Shown: positions 34,719 to 44,415 of the stretch, in pieces | Position numbering within the stretch: the first letter of the stretch is position 1 | Layout of the letters: each line of letters begins with the position of its first letter | Assembly: GCF_000012645.1 (NCBI RefSeq) | Contig: NC_007577.1 | Location: forward strand, 682,001 to 746,000 | Length of the DNA: 64,000 bases | Origin: Prochlorococcus marinus str. MIT 9312 | Lineage (GTDB): Bacteria > Cyanobacteriota > Cyanobacteriia > PCC-6307 > Cyanobiaceae | Direction of reading: 5' to 3' | Position numbers and translations under genes: made by a program | Notes under the pieces: model-generated | What the model was told of the DNA's origin: nothing | The model's database searches: none | Seen by the model: the letters and a program-made list of their open reading frames with translations, nothing else

Positions 34719-35432
34719 TTGGAACAAAAAAAGGATATAAATCAATTTGATATACCGCTTGCCAAAAGAACTTATTTAACTAATTCTAACTCAATATTAT
34801 TAAAAAAAATATTAATATTTTCTCCATTTCTTTTAATTCTTTTATCTATCGCTGCATTACGATTGATTAGAAATATAGAATTAGGACCTCTTAGCAATCT
34901 TAATTTTCAGGCTGAGAGAAATCACGACCATAGAATTTTGGGGCATCTACCCTATTCTGAAATTCCTACGGAGAAACTAGTTTTAATTGAGCCCAATGTT
35001 GAAGTTCACATTGATATGCGTGATTCCTTATTAAAGATGAGAGAAGAAGCGAAAAAAGATGGGATATTTTTGGTCTTCTTAAGTGGTTTTAGATCAATAA
35101 ATTTGCAAAACGATATCTTTTATTCTTTAAAGTCTATTAGAAATCAAGAAGCGGCAGAAAGAGCTAGAGTTTCAGCACCTCCAGGTTATTCTGAACATAG
35201 CACTGGTTTCGCAATTGATATTGGTGATGCTACTCAAAGAGAAACAGACTTTGAGACAGAATTCGAAAATACTGACGCCTTTAGATGGTTAAAAAAGAAT
35301 GCAGCTAAGTTTCACTTTAGGTTATCATTTGACAAAAATAATAAATATATAGATTATGAACCCTGGCATTGGAGATATGAAGGCTCAATTGAAGCTTTAA
35401 AAGTTTTTGAAATTTCTAATAGAGGATTATAA
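34719..35432 (+). CDS. VanY-like D-alanyl-D-alanine carboxypeptidase (M15B)
   Basis: A 237-residue membrane-anchored zinc peptidase. An N-terminal span (about 31-49) tethers it. The catalytic domain has H160 and D167 in SEHSTGFAIDIGD, and E214 and H217 in YEPWHWRY. The extracytoplasmic catalytic domain probably trims D-Ala from peptidoglycan stems. It starts at a TTG. With the VanX-like gene nearby, the window has two M15 enzymes but no vancomycin ligase. Gene names are not assigned because resistance is not implied. Confidence 0.87.
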   Translation: MEQKKDINQFDIPLAKRTYLTNSNSILLKKILIFSPFLLILLSIAALRLIRNIELGPLSNLNFQAERNHDHRILGHLPYSEIPTEKLVLIEPNVEVHIDMRDSLLKMREEAKKDGIFLVFLSGFRSINLQNDIFYSLKSIRNQEAAERARVSAPPGYSEHSTGFAIDIGDATQRETDFETEFENTDAFRWLKKNAAKFHFRLSFDKNNKYIDYEPWHWRYEGSIEALKVFEISNRGL

Positions 35433-35560
35433 ATCTAATTGATTCAAAAAATATTCAATATGATTATGTTTTTCAAAGTCTTAAAGAGAAAATTCTCATA
35501 ATAAGCATTCTTTGAGTTAGCCTTAATTAAGTCAATCTACTATTCATATAAATTTTATAA

Positions 35561-37357
35561 ATGTCATCTTCGATAAAAGAAATTAGGAATGTTGCAATTA
35601 TTGCCCACGTAGATCATGGAAAGACAACTCTTGTGGATGCATTATTATCTCAATCAGGAATATTTAGAGACAATGAAGTTATTCCTACATGTGTAATGGA
35701 TTCGAATGATCTTGAAAGAGAAAGAGGAATAACAATACTCTCAAAAAATACTGCAGTTAATTATAAAGATACCAGAATTAATATTATAGATACTCCGGGA
35801 CATGCTGATTTTGGAGGAGAAGTCGAGAGGGTTTTGGGAATGGTTGATGGTTGTTTGCTTATTGTTGATGCAAATGAGGGACCGATGCCACAAACCAGAT
35901 TTGTTTTAAAAAAAGCATTAGAAAAAGGACTTAGGCCTATAGTTTTTGTAAATAAAATTGATAGACCAAGAGTAGTACCAGAAATAGCAATTGATAAGGT
36001 CCTTGATTTGTTTTTAGAATTAGGAGCAGATGATGATCAATGTGATTTTCCTTATCTTTTTGGTAGCGGCCTATCTGGTTTTGCAAAAGAAGAGATGGAA
36101 TCTAATAGTGACAATATGATGCCTCTTTTTGAAGCTATAATCAGACATGTTCCACCTCCAGTAGGTGACTCAAATAAGCCTCTTCAACTACAAATAACTA
36201 CTTTGGATTATTCTGATTTCTTAGGCAGAATTGTAATTGGAAAAATTCATAATGGAACTATAAGAAATGGTCAACAAGCTAGCTTAATTAAAGAAAATGG
36301 AAAAACTATTAAAGGCAAGGTTAGTAAACTACTAGGCTTCGAGGGATTACAAAGAATTGATATAAATGAAGCATTCGCAGGCGATATTGTTGCTGTTTCT
36401 GGTTTCGATGACGTCAATATTGGTGAGACCATAGCATGTCCCGATTCTCCTCATCCTCTTCCATTAATCAAAGTTGATGAACCTACCTTAAATATGACTT
36501 TTGTTGTCAATGATTCCCCATTTGCGGGTAAGGAAGGGAAATTTGTTACTAGTAGACAATTAAAAAATAGATTGGAGAGGGAACTTCTAACAAATGTTGC
36601 CCTAAGGGTCGAAGAAACTGATTCGCCTGACAGGTTCTCAGTTTCAGGAAGAGGAGAATTACATTTAGGGATTTTGATTGAAACTATGAGAAGAGAGGGT
36701 TTTGAGTTTCAAATCTCACAACCTCAAGTAATTTTTAGAGAAATTGATAATGTTGAATGTGAGCCTATAGAGACTTTGGTTTTAGATGTGCCTGAAGTCT
36801 CTGTTGGTTCATGTATAGAGAAACTTGGATCTAGAAAGGCAGAGATGAAAAACATGCAGACAAGTTCAGATGGAAGAACTCAATTAGAATTTCTTGTGCC
36901 ATCAAGAGGATTAATTGGATTTCGTGGTGAATTTGTTCGGATGACGAGAGGTGAAGGTATCATGAGTCACTCTTTTTATGAATATAAACCTAAAACAGGA
37001 GATTTTGAAACTAGGAGAAATGGAGTTCTTATAGCTTTTGAGGAAGGTGTGGCAACATTTTATGCTCTAAAGAATGCAGAAGATAGGGGCGTTTATTTTA
37101 TTAAACCAGGAGTTAAAGTTTATAAGGGAATGATCATTGGAGAGAATAATCGACCTCAGGATCTTGAGTTAAATATATGTAAAACTAAGCAGTTGACTAA
37201 TATGAGGTCTGCAGGTGCAGAAGAACTTGATACTTTGCAGTCACCTGTTGATATTACTCTTGAAAGAGCACTTGAATATATTGGCCCAGATGAAATGCTG
37301 GAGGTAACACCCGAATCAATAAGAATGAGAAAAATAAATAAGAAGAAAAAATATTAA
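35561..37357 (+). CDS. typA: Translational GTPase TypA/BipA
   Basis: A 598-residue EF-G-like GTPase. G1 is AHVDHGKTTL (15-24), followed by RERGITI, DTPGHADFGGEVERV and NKIDRP (G2-G4). The C-terminal half has EF-G domain III/V features and the TypA end (YIGPDEMLEVTPESIR). It binds ribosomes and aids assembly and stress growth. Domain IV is absent and the total length is that expected for TypA, excluding EF-G and LepA. Confidence 0.97.
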   Translation: MSSSIKEIRNVAIIAHVDHGKTTLVDALLSQSGIFRDNEVIPTCVMDSNDLERERGITILSKNTAVNYKDTRINIIDTPGHADFGGEVERVLGMVDGCLLIVDANEGPMPQTRFVLKKALEKGLRPIVFVNKIDRPRVVPEIAIDKVLDLFLELGADDDQCDFPYLFGSGLSGFAKEEMESNSDNMMPLFEAIIRHVPPPVGDSNKPLQLQITTLDYSDFLGRIVIGKIHNGTIRNGQQASLIKENGKTIKGKVSKLLGFEGLQRIDINEAFAGDIVAVSGFDDVNIGETIACPDSPHPLPLIKVDEPTLNMTFVVNDSPFAGKEGKFVTSRQLKNRLERELLTNVALRVEETDSPDRFSVSGRGELHLGILIETMRREGFEFQISQPQVIFREIDNVECEPIETLVLDVPEVSVGSCIEKLGSRKAEMKNMQTSSDGRTQLEFLVPSRGLIGFRGEFVRMTRGEGIMSHSFYEYKPKTGDFETRRNGVLIAFEEGVATFYALKNAEDRGVYFIKPGVKVYKGMIIGENNRPQDLELNICKTKQLTNMRSAGAEELDTLQSPVDITLERALEYIGPDEMLEVTPESIRMRKINKKKKY

Positions 37358-37368
37358 TAATTAATTTT

Positions 37369-37737
37369 ATGAATGAAGAAAGTACAAAAAGTTTTAAAGA
37401 TTCCCTTTTTAATGCTTTAAATCTTTTTAATAATCATGAATGGTATGAGGCTCATGATGCTTTTGAAGAGATTTGGAATTCTGTTGATGGTGACGAAAGA
37501 CAAGTTATCCAGGGAATCTTACAAGTATCTGTCTCGCAGTTTCACTTAAGTAAGGGTAATTTAAATGGAGCAACCATTTTGCTGGGCGAGGGTTTAGGTA
37601 GAATAAAAACTAGAACCCAGATTAATTTAGGTATTGATCTAGAATCCTTCTGCCTATGTTTAGAAGATTTATTAAGGAAATTGCAATACAAAGAGATATT
37701 AAATGAGAATGATAAGCCTTTTTTGAAAGTTCTTTGA
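37369..37737 (+). CDS. DUF309 domain protein
   Basis: A 122-residue helical protein with the DUF309 hallmark NHEWYEAHDAFEEIWNS (about 23-39) followed by QGILQVSVSQFHLSKGN. The conserved His and Glu residues in WYEAHDAFEEIW could bind a metal, but the biochemical role of the family is unknown. It starts 11 bases after typA and ends about 80 bases before the ABC ATPase gene. Confidence 0.85.
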   Translation: MNEESTKSFKDSLFNALNLFNNHEWYEAHDAFEEIWNSVDGDERQVIQGILQVSVSQFHLSKGNLNGATILLGEGLGRIKTRTQINLGIDLESFCLCLEDLLRKLQYKEILNENDKPFLKVL

Positions 37738-37815
37738 AGAATATGAATATATCTTTCTCTTTAATTAATCTATTATTAATTTTTTTCAAGAAAATAAGAT
37801 AACTTATCGATCTCA

Positions 37816-38550
37816 ATGAAGATGAACTTAGAAATTCAAAATGTATCCCTTTCAATTAAGGGAAGATTAATTGTAAAGGATGTTTCCATAACTGTAAATC
37901 CAGGAGAGGTTGTAGGTTTGATGGGACCTAATGGTGCAGGGAAAACTACCACTTTTAATCTTGCAGTTGGGAATATAAAACCTGATAAAGGTAGAGTTTT
38001 AATGAATGGTAAAAATATAACTAATCTTCCACTCTCAAATAGATCAAGACTTGGGTTGGGTTATTTAACTCAGGAGGCGAGTATATTTAGAGACCTAACT
38101 GTTAAAGATAATATAGATTTGGCTTTGCAGAATTCATCTTATAGTAAAGCGGCAATTAGAAATAGAAGAGAACAATTAATTAATGAATTTAATTTGAATA
38201 ACTTTGTAGATAATTATGGTTATCAACTTTCAGGAGGAGAAAGAAGGAGGTGTGAGATAGCGAGAGCTCTCACTGTAGGAAGAAAAGGGCCTAAGTATTT
38301 ATTACTCGACGAACCCTTCGCTGGAATCGATCCTCTGGCTGTTAATGATTTAAAGAAACTAATTCTTAAATTAAGTTCTAATGGGGTAGGGATTCTTATT
38401 ACAGACCATAATGTGAGGGAAACCCTTTTAATTACAAACAAGTCATATGTATTAAGTGAAGGAAAAATTTTAGCTTACGGATCATCAAGTGAATTAGCAT
38501 ATAATCCAATAGTCAAGAAGTATTATCTAGGGGAAAATTTCAAACTCTGA
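37816..38550 (+). CDS. lptB: LPS export ABC ATPase LptB
   Basis: A 244-residue ABC ATPase with Walker A GPNGAGKTTT (37-46), Q-loop LTQEASIFRDLTV, signature LSGGERRRCEIARAL and Walker B LLLDEPFAGIDP. The YLTQEASIFRDL sequence is typical of LptB, which drives lipopolysaccharide transport from the inner membrane. Partners lptF/G/C are not in this window. A second ATG at 37822 would also work as a start. Confidence 0.9.
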   Translation: MKMNLEIQNVSLSIKGRLIVKDVSITVNPGEVVGLMGPNGAGKTTTFNLAVGNIKPDKGRVLMNGKNITNLPLSNRSRLGLGYLTQEASIFRDLTVKDNIDLALQNSSYSKAAIRNRREQLINEFNLNNFVDNYGYQLSGGERRRCEIARALTVGRKGPKYLLLDEPFAGIDPLAVNDLKKLILKLSSNGVGILITDHNVRETLLITNKSYVLSEGKILAYGSSSELAYNPIVKKYYLGENFKL

Positions 38551-38664
38551 TATCCTTTTTCAAAAAAAATTTAAAACTTTATTATTAAAAAGTTACTCAT
38601 ATAAGGATGATTTAAATTATTATTTGGGTGTCATTGATTATTAAAACTGGATAAATTTCTAGAA

Positions 38665-39594
38665 ATGATACTAGATAACCTTTTTAAAAATTTAATATAT
38701 GACCCAGTTTCAGCGTTAGGTATTTTAGTCTTTTATATTTTATTAGTTAATTTACCAATATCTTTAGGTGCAGTTTTCAAAAAGAAGTCTTTTTTTATTG
38801 TAAAACTACTTACGATTTTAGTGAATTTATTAATAACATTACAATTACTTTTTAGGTGGTCAATTTCTGGACATTTCCCAGTTAGCAACTTGTATGAATC
38901 TCTTTATTTCCTTGCTTGGGGAATCTCAATGGGGCAACTATATATTGAGAGGGAATACTCATCTCCAATAATTCCGTCAATAGCAATACCCATTGAGTTG
39001 CTGACCGTGGCCTTTGCTTGTTTTGTATTGCCTGACGATTTGAAATTATCATCTAACTTGGTCCCAGCTTTAAGATCTAGTTGGCTAGTAATGCATGTTA
39101 GTGTCGTAATGCTTAGTTATGCGGCACTAATAATAGGGTCTCTACTGTCAGCTTCTGTTTTGTTTATTAATAGGAATAAACCGCTTCAAATTAGAAGTAG
39201 TTCTACAGGTATAGGAGGGTTCAAATTTTTTAATAACAATTATTTAAATGATTTAGCTGACCCTGTTGAATTTTCTCATTCAGAAGAATTAGATACATTA
39301 AGTTATCGTTCTATATTAATAGGTTTTGTACTTTTAACTCTCGGTTTAATTTCAGGCGCGGTTTGGGCTAATGAGGCATGGGGAACATGGTGGAGTTGGG
39401 ATCCAAAGGAAACATGGGCATTTATCACATGGTTATTTTATGCAGCATATTTGCATATGAGAATAAGTAAGGGTTGGCAAGGAAGAAGACCAGCTTTATT
39501 AGCAACTTCAGGTTTCTTAGTTGTTATAGTATGTTATTTAGGTGTTAATTTTTTAGGAATAGGTTTACATAGTTATGGATGGATATTTGGATGA
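38665..39594 (+). CDS. ccsA: System II cytochrome c biogenesis protein CcsA
   Basis: A 309-residue polytopic protein with about eight membrane spans and the tryptophan-rich WWD motif (EAWGTWWSWDPKETWAFITWL has it; EAWGTWWSWD near 235-245). It handles heme for covalent attachment to c-type cytochromes such as cytochrome f and c6. In bacterial naming the same protein is often called CcsB or ResC. Conserved histidines flank the WWD loop (HVSV near 143, HMR and HSYG near the end). It converges with rpe, 22 bases apart. Confidence 0.93.
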   Translation: MILDNLFKNLIYDPVSALGILVFYILLVNLPISLGAVFKKKSFFIVKLLTILVNLLITLQLLFRWSISGHFPVSNLYESLYFLAWGISMGQLYIEREYSSPIIPSIAIPIELLTVAFACFVLPDDLKLSSNLVPALRSSWLVMHVSVVMLSYAALIIGSLLSASVLFINRNKPLQIRSSSTGIGGFKFFNNNYLNDLADPVEFSHSEELDTLSYRSILIGFVLLTLGLISGAVWANEAWGTWWSWDPKETWAFITWLFYAAYLHMRISKGWQGRRPALLATSGFLVVIVCYLGVNFLGIGLHSYGWIFG

Positions 39595-39616
39595 TTAGCT
39601 AATCTCCCAGAATTAT

Positions 39617-40375
39617 TTATTGAGGTTCTGAAACCACTTTGCCATTTTGTGCTTCTTTCGCAACTTTTCTCAAGTCATCACATCCCTCTTTTAATGTTGG
39701 GTAGGCAAACATTCCACTGCCTGCAATAAAACAATTGGCACCAGCATCGGCACACTGTGAAATAGTCCAATTTGCTTTTATACCTCCATCAACTTCAATG
39801 TCGACATCTAAGTTTTTTTCAATAACAAAGTTTCTTATTTTTCTGATTTTATTAAGCATTGTTGGTATATAAGCTTGTCCGCCAAAACCTGGATTAACTG
39901 TCATAACCAAAACATGATCAACCATATCCATAATGTTTTCAATCATTTCAAATGGAGTATGAGGATTTAATGCAACAGAAGGAGAACCTCCTAGGTCTCT
40001 TATTCTTCCGAGAACTCTATGCAAATGAATATTTGCTTCGGCATGAGCTATTACTACACCTGGTTCACCATTTGCTCCTTTTGTAGCGTTTACATACGAT
40101 TCCAGCATGGTTTCACAATTGTATTGGCTCACCATTAATTGAGTTTCAAATGGGACATTGCAATATTTCCTGCATGCAGCAATCATCTCAGGACCGAATG
40201 TAAGATTTGGTACGAAATTTCCATCCATTACATCAAATTGAATTCTATCTACCCCAGCTTCCTCGAGTTCTTTCACACATGCTCCCATATTTGCCCAATC
40301 TGCTGGTAAAACGGAAGGAATTATTTGAATTGGTCTATTGACACCAGCTAATTTTGTTTGATTTGACTCAGTCAT
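39617..40375 (-). CDS. rpe: Ribulose-phosphate 3-epimerase
   Basis: A 252-residue TIM-barrel enzyme with IIPSVLPADWANMG (about 18-31), RIQFDVMDGNFVPN, MTVNPGFGGQAYIP and DIEVDGGIK, the catalytic and phosphate-binding blocks of the family. It interconverts ribulose-5-phosphate and xylulose-5-phosphate in the Calvin and pentose-phosphate cycles. It is divergent from glpX across about 130 bases, which could hold shared control signals. Confidence 0.96.
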   Translation of the reverse strand: MTESNQTKLAGVNRPIQIIPSVLPADWANMGACVKELEEAGVDRIQFDVMDGNFVPNLTFGPEMIAACRKYCNVPFETQLMVSQYNCETMLESYVNATKGANGEPGVVIAHAEANIHLHRVLGRIRDLGGSPSVALNPHTPFEMIENIMDMVDHVLVMTVNPGFGGQAYIPTMLNKIRKIRNFVIEKNLDVDIEVDGGIKANWTISQCADAGANCFIAGSGMFAYPTLKEGCDDLRKVAKEAQNGKVVSEPQ

Positions 40376-40564
40376 TTAATTTTTAAAATATTTAATAAAG
40401 ATACTATATTTAGTTGTTTATTCCTAATTTCAAGTCACGGCCTGATAAAGTAACAGCTGTAAAGAGTTAAAAAAAGCTTACTAGCGTAATAATTCTCATA
40501 AAAAATGACATTTTTTGTGAGATCATACTCTAAACCTTTTAGAAAAACCCTCAAAAATTTAATT

Positions 40565-41566
40565 GTGAATCAAACTTTAATTCAAGAAATTCTCGAAGTA
40601 GTCGAGCAAGCAGCAATTGCCTCAGCAAAACTAACAGGACTTGGTCAAAAAGATGAAGCGGATGCTGCAGCTGTAGAAGCAATGAGATTGCGAATGGGCA
40701 AAATTGAGATGAAAGGGAAAATTGTTATTGGAGAAGGTGAAAGAGATGAAGCACCTATGCTTTATATAGGTGAAGAGGTAGGAAGTGGAAGTGGTCCAGG
40801 AGTTGACTTTGCAGTAGATCCTTGTGAAGGAACAAATCTTTGTGCGAATAATCAAAGAGGTTCTATGGCGGTTTTGGCAGCCTCTGATACCGGCGGTCTT
40901 TTTAATGCTCCTGATTTTTACATGAACAAATTAGCAGCTCCTCCAGCTGCGAAAGGGAAAGTAGATATTAGAAATTCGGCTACTGAAAACTTGAAGATTC
41001 TTAGTGATTGCTTGGATCTTTCTATTGATGAACTTACTGTTGTTGTAATGGATAGAACTAGGCATAAAGATTTAATTAAAGAGATTCGAGGATGTGGTGC
41101 TAAAGTACAACCGATTTCTGATGGTGATGTTCAAGCTGCTATTGCATGTGGCTTCGCAGGTACTGGAACTCATTGCTTAATGGGTATAGGTGCAGCTCCA
41201 GAAGGTGTTATTTCGGCTGCCGCAATGAGAGCTCTAGGAGGACACTTTCAAGGACAACTAGTTTATGATCCAGCAATCGCTCAAACTTCTGAATGGGCTG
41301 ACTATACAAAAGAGGGAAATATAAAACGACTAAATGAAATGGGTATAACGGATATAGATAAAATCTATGAAGCTAATGAATTGGCATCGGGAGAAAATGT
41401 TGTGTTCGCTGGAAGTGGTATAACTGATGGATTATTATTTGACGGAGTTAAATTCGAAAGGGATTGTGTGAGAACAAGCAGTCTAGTAATTAGCACATTA
41501 GATAGTACTGCAAGATTCACAAATACTGTCCATATAAAAGATGGTGCAAAGAGTATCAGCCTTTAA
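40565..41566 (+). CDS. glpX: Class II fructose-1,6-/sedoheptulose-1,7-bisphosphatase
   Basis: A GlpX-type metal-dependent bisphosphatase of 333 residues with [15 protein letters not shown], the [12 protein letters not shown] metal loop and [17 protein letters not shown]. In cyanobacteria this enzyme does both bisphosphatase steps of the Calvin cycle. The frame opens at an ATG at 40505, but homologues begin near the residues encoded from the GTG at 40565 ([20 protein letters not shown]), so I choose the GTG. It is divergent from rpe and 18 bases before hemA. Confidence 0.93.
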   Translation: MNQTLIQEILEVVEQAAIASAKLTGLGQKDEADAAAVEAMRLRMGKIEMKGKIVIGEGERDEAPMLYIGEEVGSGSGPGVDFAVDPCEGTNLCANNQRGSMAVLAASDTGGLFNAPDFYMNKLAAPPAAKGKVDIRNSATENLKILSDCLDLSIDELTVVVMDRTRHKDLIKEIRGCGAKVQPISDGDVQAAIACGFAGTGTHCLMGIGAAPEGVISAAAMRALGGHFQGQLVYDPAIAQTSEWADYTKEGNIKRLNEMGITDIDKIYEANELASGENVVFAGSGITDGLLFDGVKFERDCVRTSSLVISTLDSTARFTNTVHIKDGAKSISL

Positions 41567-41584
41567 AAATTCACTTTTGATTTT

Positions 41585-42895
41585 ATGCATATTGTTGTCG
41601 TCGGACTAAGTCATCGCACGGCACCTGTCGAAGTGCGTGAGAAGTTAAGTATTCCTGACCAATCCATAACAAAATCATTGAAAGCATTAAAGGCTTTCTC
41701 TGAGGTATTAGAGGTGTCAATTTTAAGTACTTGTAATAGGCTAGAAATATATGCCCTGGTAAAGGATAAAAATACTGGAATTTCATCTATTAAAGAATTT
41801 ATATCAGATTATTCCGGAATTATTTTTGAAGATTTAAATCCACATCTTTTTTGCTTTAGACAAGAAGATGCGGTTTTGCATTTGATGAAAGTTTCGGCAG
41901 GACTTGATAGCCTCGTATTAGGAGAAGGACAAATCCTTTCGCAGGTAAAAAAAATGATGAGATTAGGTCAAGAGAATCAATCTACTGGGCCTATTCTTAA
42001 TAGATTATTAACTCAATCAGTTAGTACAGGTAAAAAAGTTAGATCCGAAACAAATTTAGGAACTGGAGCTGTATCAATAAGTTCAGCTGCGGTAGAACTT
42101 GCTCAATTAAAAATTGGACAAGAAAAGGGGTTTGATACTCTTGTAAGTTTGGAATCAGAAAAGGTTCTTGTAGTTGGAGCTGGTCGGATGAGTAGACTTT
42201 TAATAACTCATTTAAAAGCAAAAGGATGTCATAAACTGATTCTTGTCAATAGAAATATTGATAGAGCATTAAATCTTGCTATAGATTTCCCCGATATAGA
42301 GATTGTTTGTAAAGGGTTAAACGAATTAGATGAAAATATATCAATATCTTCTCTTGTTTTCACAAGTACAGCTTCCGAAGAGCCAATAATTGATCTCGCT
42401 AAAATTGAAAAATTAAATTTGAATAATAAACTTAAATTTATTGATATTGGTGTGCCGAGAAATATTTCTAATGATGTTAAAAATCATCAATTTGTAAAAT
42501 CATTTGATGTAGATGATTTACAAGAGGTCGTTTCAAGAAATCAAGAATTTAGACAGAAAATTGCAAAGGAAGCAGAATCTTTAGTAGAAGAAGAAAGAAT
42601 TATTTTTCTAGAATGGTGGGCAAGTCTAGAAGCGGTTCCAGTAATTAATAAACTTAGATCAGATTTGGAGTTAATTAGAAAAGAGGAATTGCAAAAAGCA
42701 CTTAGTAGGATGGGACCAGATTTTTCTGCCCGAGAAAGAAAAGTTGTAGAAGCTCTTACTAAAGGAATTATCAATAAAATACTTCATACACCTGTTACCA
42801 AATTGAGAAGTCCTCAATCAAGAGAAGAAAGACAAGCTTCTTTGAAAATTGTTGAAAAGTTGTTTTCTTTGGTAGATGAAGATAAAAATAGCTAA
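41585..42895 (+). CDS. hemA: Glutamyl-tRNA reductase
   Basis: A 436-residue NADPH-dependent enzyme with GLSHRTAPVEVREKL (about 7-21), the catalytic Cys50 in LSTCNRLEIY, GEGQILSQVKKM, and a Rossmann motif VVGAGRMSRL near 196. It makes glutamate semialdehyde, the first committed step of heme and chlorophyll synthesis. It is preceded by glpX after 18 bases and followed by 130 bases that hold no visible gene before glgC. Confidence 0.97.
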   Translation: MHIVVVGLSHRTAPVEVREKLSIPDQSITKSLKALKAFSEVLEVSILSTCNRLEIYALVKDKNTGISSIKEFISDYSGIIFEDLNPHLFCFRQEDAVLHLMKVSAGLDSLVLGEGQILSQVKKMMRLGQENQSTGPILNRLLTQSVSTGKKVRSETNLGTGAVSISSAAVELAQLKIGQEKGFDTLVSLESEKVLVVGAGRMSRLLITHLKAKGCHKLILVNRNIDRALNLAIDFPDIEIVCKGLNELDENISISSLVFTSTASEEPIIDLAKIEKLNLNNKLKFIDIGVPRNISNDVKNHQFVKSFDVDDLQEVVSRNQEFRQKIAKEAESLVEEERIIFLEWWASLEAVPVINKLRSDLELIRKEELQKALSRMGPDFSARERKVVEALTKGIINKILHTPVTKLRSPQSREERQASLKIVEKLFSLVDEDKNS

Positions 42896-43025
42896 ATTTT
42901 ACTTATTTATATTAAGTTTTTCTAGTAATTTATCGAAATACCTTTGTAAACTGACCATTACTATTTCAAATTTAGCCCATAATCAGTTACTTTAAATAGT
43001 TGTATCTCTACCTCCATTAGATTGA

Positions 43026-44321
43026 ATGAAGCGTGTGTTAGCCATCATCCTCGGAGGAGGAAAAGGTTCTAGACTTTACCCTTTAACAAAAATGAGGGCA
43101 AAACCTGCTGTTCCATTGGCAGGTAAGTATCGTTTAATAGATATCCCAATTAGTAATTGTATAAATTCAGGTATTGAAAAAATGTACGTATTGACTCAGT
43201 TCAATAGTGCATCTCTAAATAGACATATAGGAAGAACCTATAATCTAAATGGTCCTTTTGGCCAAGGATTTGTGGAGGTTCTGGCCGCACAACAGACTCC
43301 TGATAGTCCAAAGTGGTTTGAAGGTACTGCTGATGCTGTAAGAAAATACCAATGGTTATTTCAAGAATGGGATGTTGATGAGTACTTAATATTGTCAGGT
43401 GATCAACTTTACAGAATGGATTACAGTTTATTTGTTCAGCATCATAGAGATAATGGAGCGGATTTAACTGTTGCAGCTTTACCTGTTGATGAAGCACAAG
43501 CAGAAGGCTTTGGCCTTATGAGGACAGATGATTTAGGGAATATAAAAGAATTCAGTGAGAAGCCTACTGGAGAGAAATTAAAGGCAATGGCAGTGGATAC
43601 TTCAAAATTTGGACTAACTAAGGAATCGGCTGCAGAAAAACCTTATCTTGCCTCTATGGGGATTTACGTTTTTAGCAGAAATACTCTTTTTGATCTTCTA
43701 AATAAATTTCCTAATTATACAGATTTTGGAAAGGACATAATTCCTGAAGCTCTTAAAAGGGGTGATACTCTTAAGAGTTATGTTTTCGACGATTATTGGG
43801 AAGATATAGGAACCATTGGGGCATTCTTTGAGTCAAATTTGGCATTAACAGAGCAACCAAAACCTCCATTTAGTTTTTATGATGAAAAATTTCCAATTTA
43901 TACAAGACCTAGATTCCTTCCTCCTTCTAAGCTTGTAGATGCCCAAATTACTGATTCAATAGTCTGTGAAGGTACAATCCTAAAGTCATGTAGCATTTTA
44001 CATTGTGTTTTAGGTGTAAGAAGTAGAATTGAAAGTGATTCTATTCTTGAAGATACTTTAGTAATGGGTGCAGATTTCTTTGAATCACCTGAAGAAAGAA
44101 TTGAATTAAGAAAAGGTGGTGGAACACCTCTTGGAGTAGGTGAAGGAACTACTGTAAAAAGAGCAATTCTTGATAAGAACACAAGGATAGGTGATAACGT
44201 CGTTATTATTAATAAAGATCGAGTAGAAGAGGCAGATAAGCCAGAATTAGGTTTTTATATAAGAAATGGAATCGTTGTAGTAGTTAAAAATGCAACTATT
44301 GCAAACGGAACTGTTATTTAA
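43026..44321 (+). CDS. glgC: Glucose-1-phosphate adenylyltransferase
   Basis: A 431-residue ADP-glucose pyrophosphorylase. The N-terminus has [20 protein letters not shown] (about 11-30), the substrate region [22 protein letters not shown], and a C-terminal left-handed helix domain. It commits glucose-1-phosphate to glycogen and is normally activated by 3-phosphoglycerate in cyanobacteria. It stands just before gnd and pgl, the enzymes that later oxidise stored carbon. Confidence 0.97.
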   Translation: MKRVLAIILGGGKGSRLYPLTKMRAKPAVPLAGKYRLIDIPISNCINSGIEKMYVLTQFNSASLNRHIGRTYNLNGPFGQGFVEVLAAQQTPDSPKWFEGTADAVRKYQWLFQEWDVDEYLILSGDQLYRMDYSLFVQHHRDNGADLTVAALPVDEAQAEGFGLMRTDDLGNIKEFSEKPTGEKLKAMAVDTSKFGLTKESAAEKPYLASMGIYVFSRNTLFDLLNKFPNYTDFGKDIIPEALKRGDTLKSYVFDDYWEDIGTIGAFFESNLALTEQPKPPFSFYDEKFPIYTRPRFLPPSKLVDAQITDSIVCEGTILKSCSILHCVLGVRSRIESDSILEDTLVMGADFFESPEERIELRKGGGTPLGVGEGTTVKRAILDKNTRIGDNVVIINKDRVEEADKPELGFYIRNGIVVVVKNATIANGTVI

Positions 44322-44415
44322 TTCGTTTCGATCATTTTTCGCTGACATAAGTATTTTTTTTGAGCAATTTTGTTGAGTTGCGGGCAAACTATATTTATTG
44401 AGTTTTTTATTTTTT

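Noticed and set aside
28559-35432. A vancomycin-resistance cluster
   Set aside because: Neither vanH, vanA nor a VanRS pair is present, and many bacteria have M15 peptidases for wall turnover.
44322-44415. A small RNA between glgC and gnd
   Set aside because: The 94-base gap has no convincing hairpin with a T run, so there is no support beyond its length.
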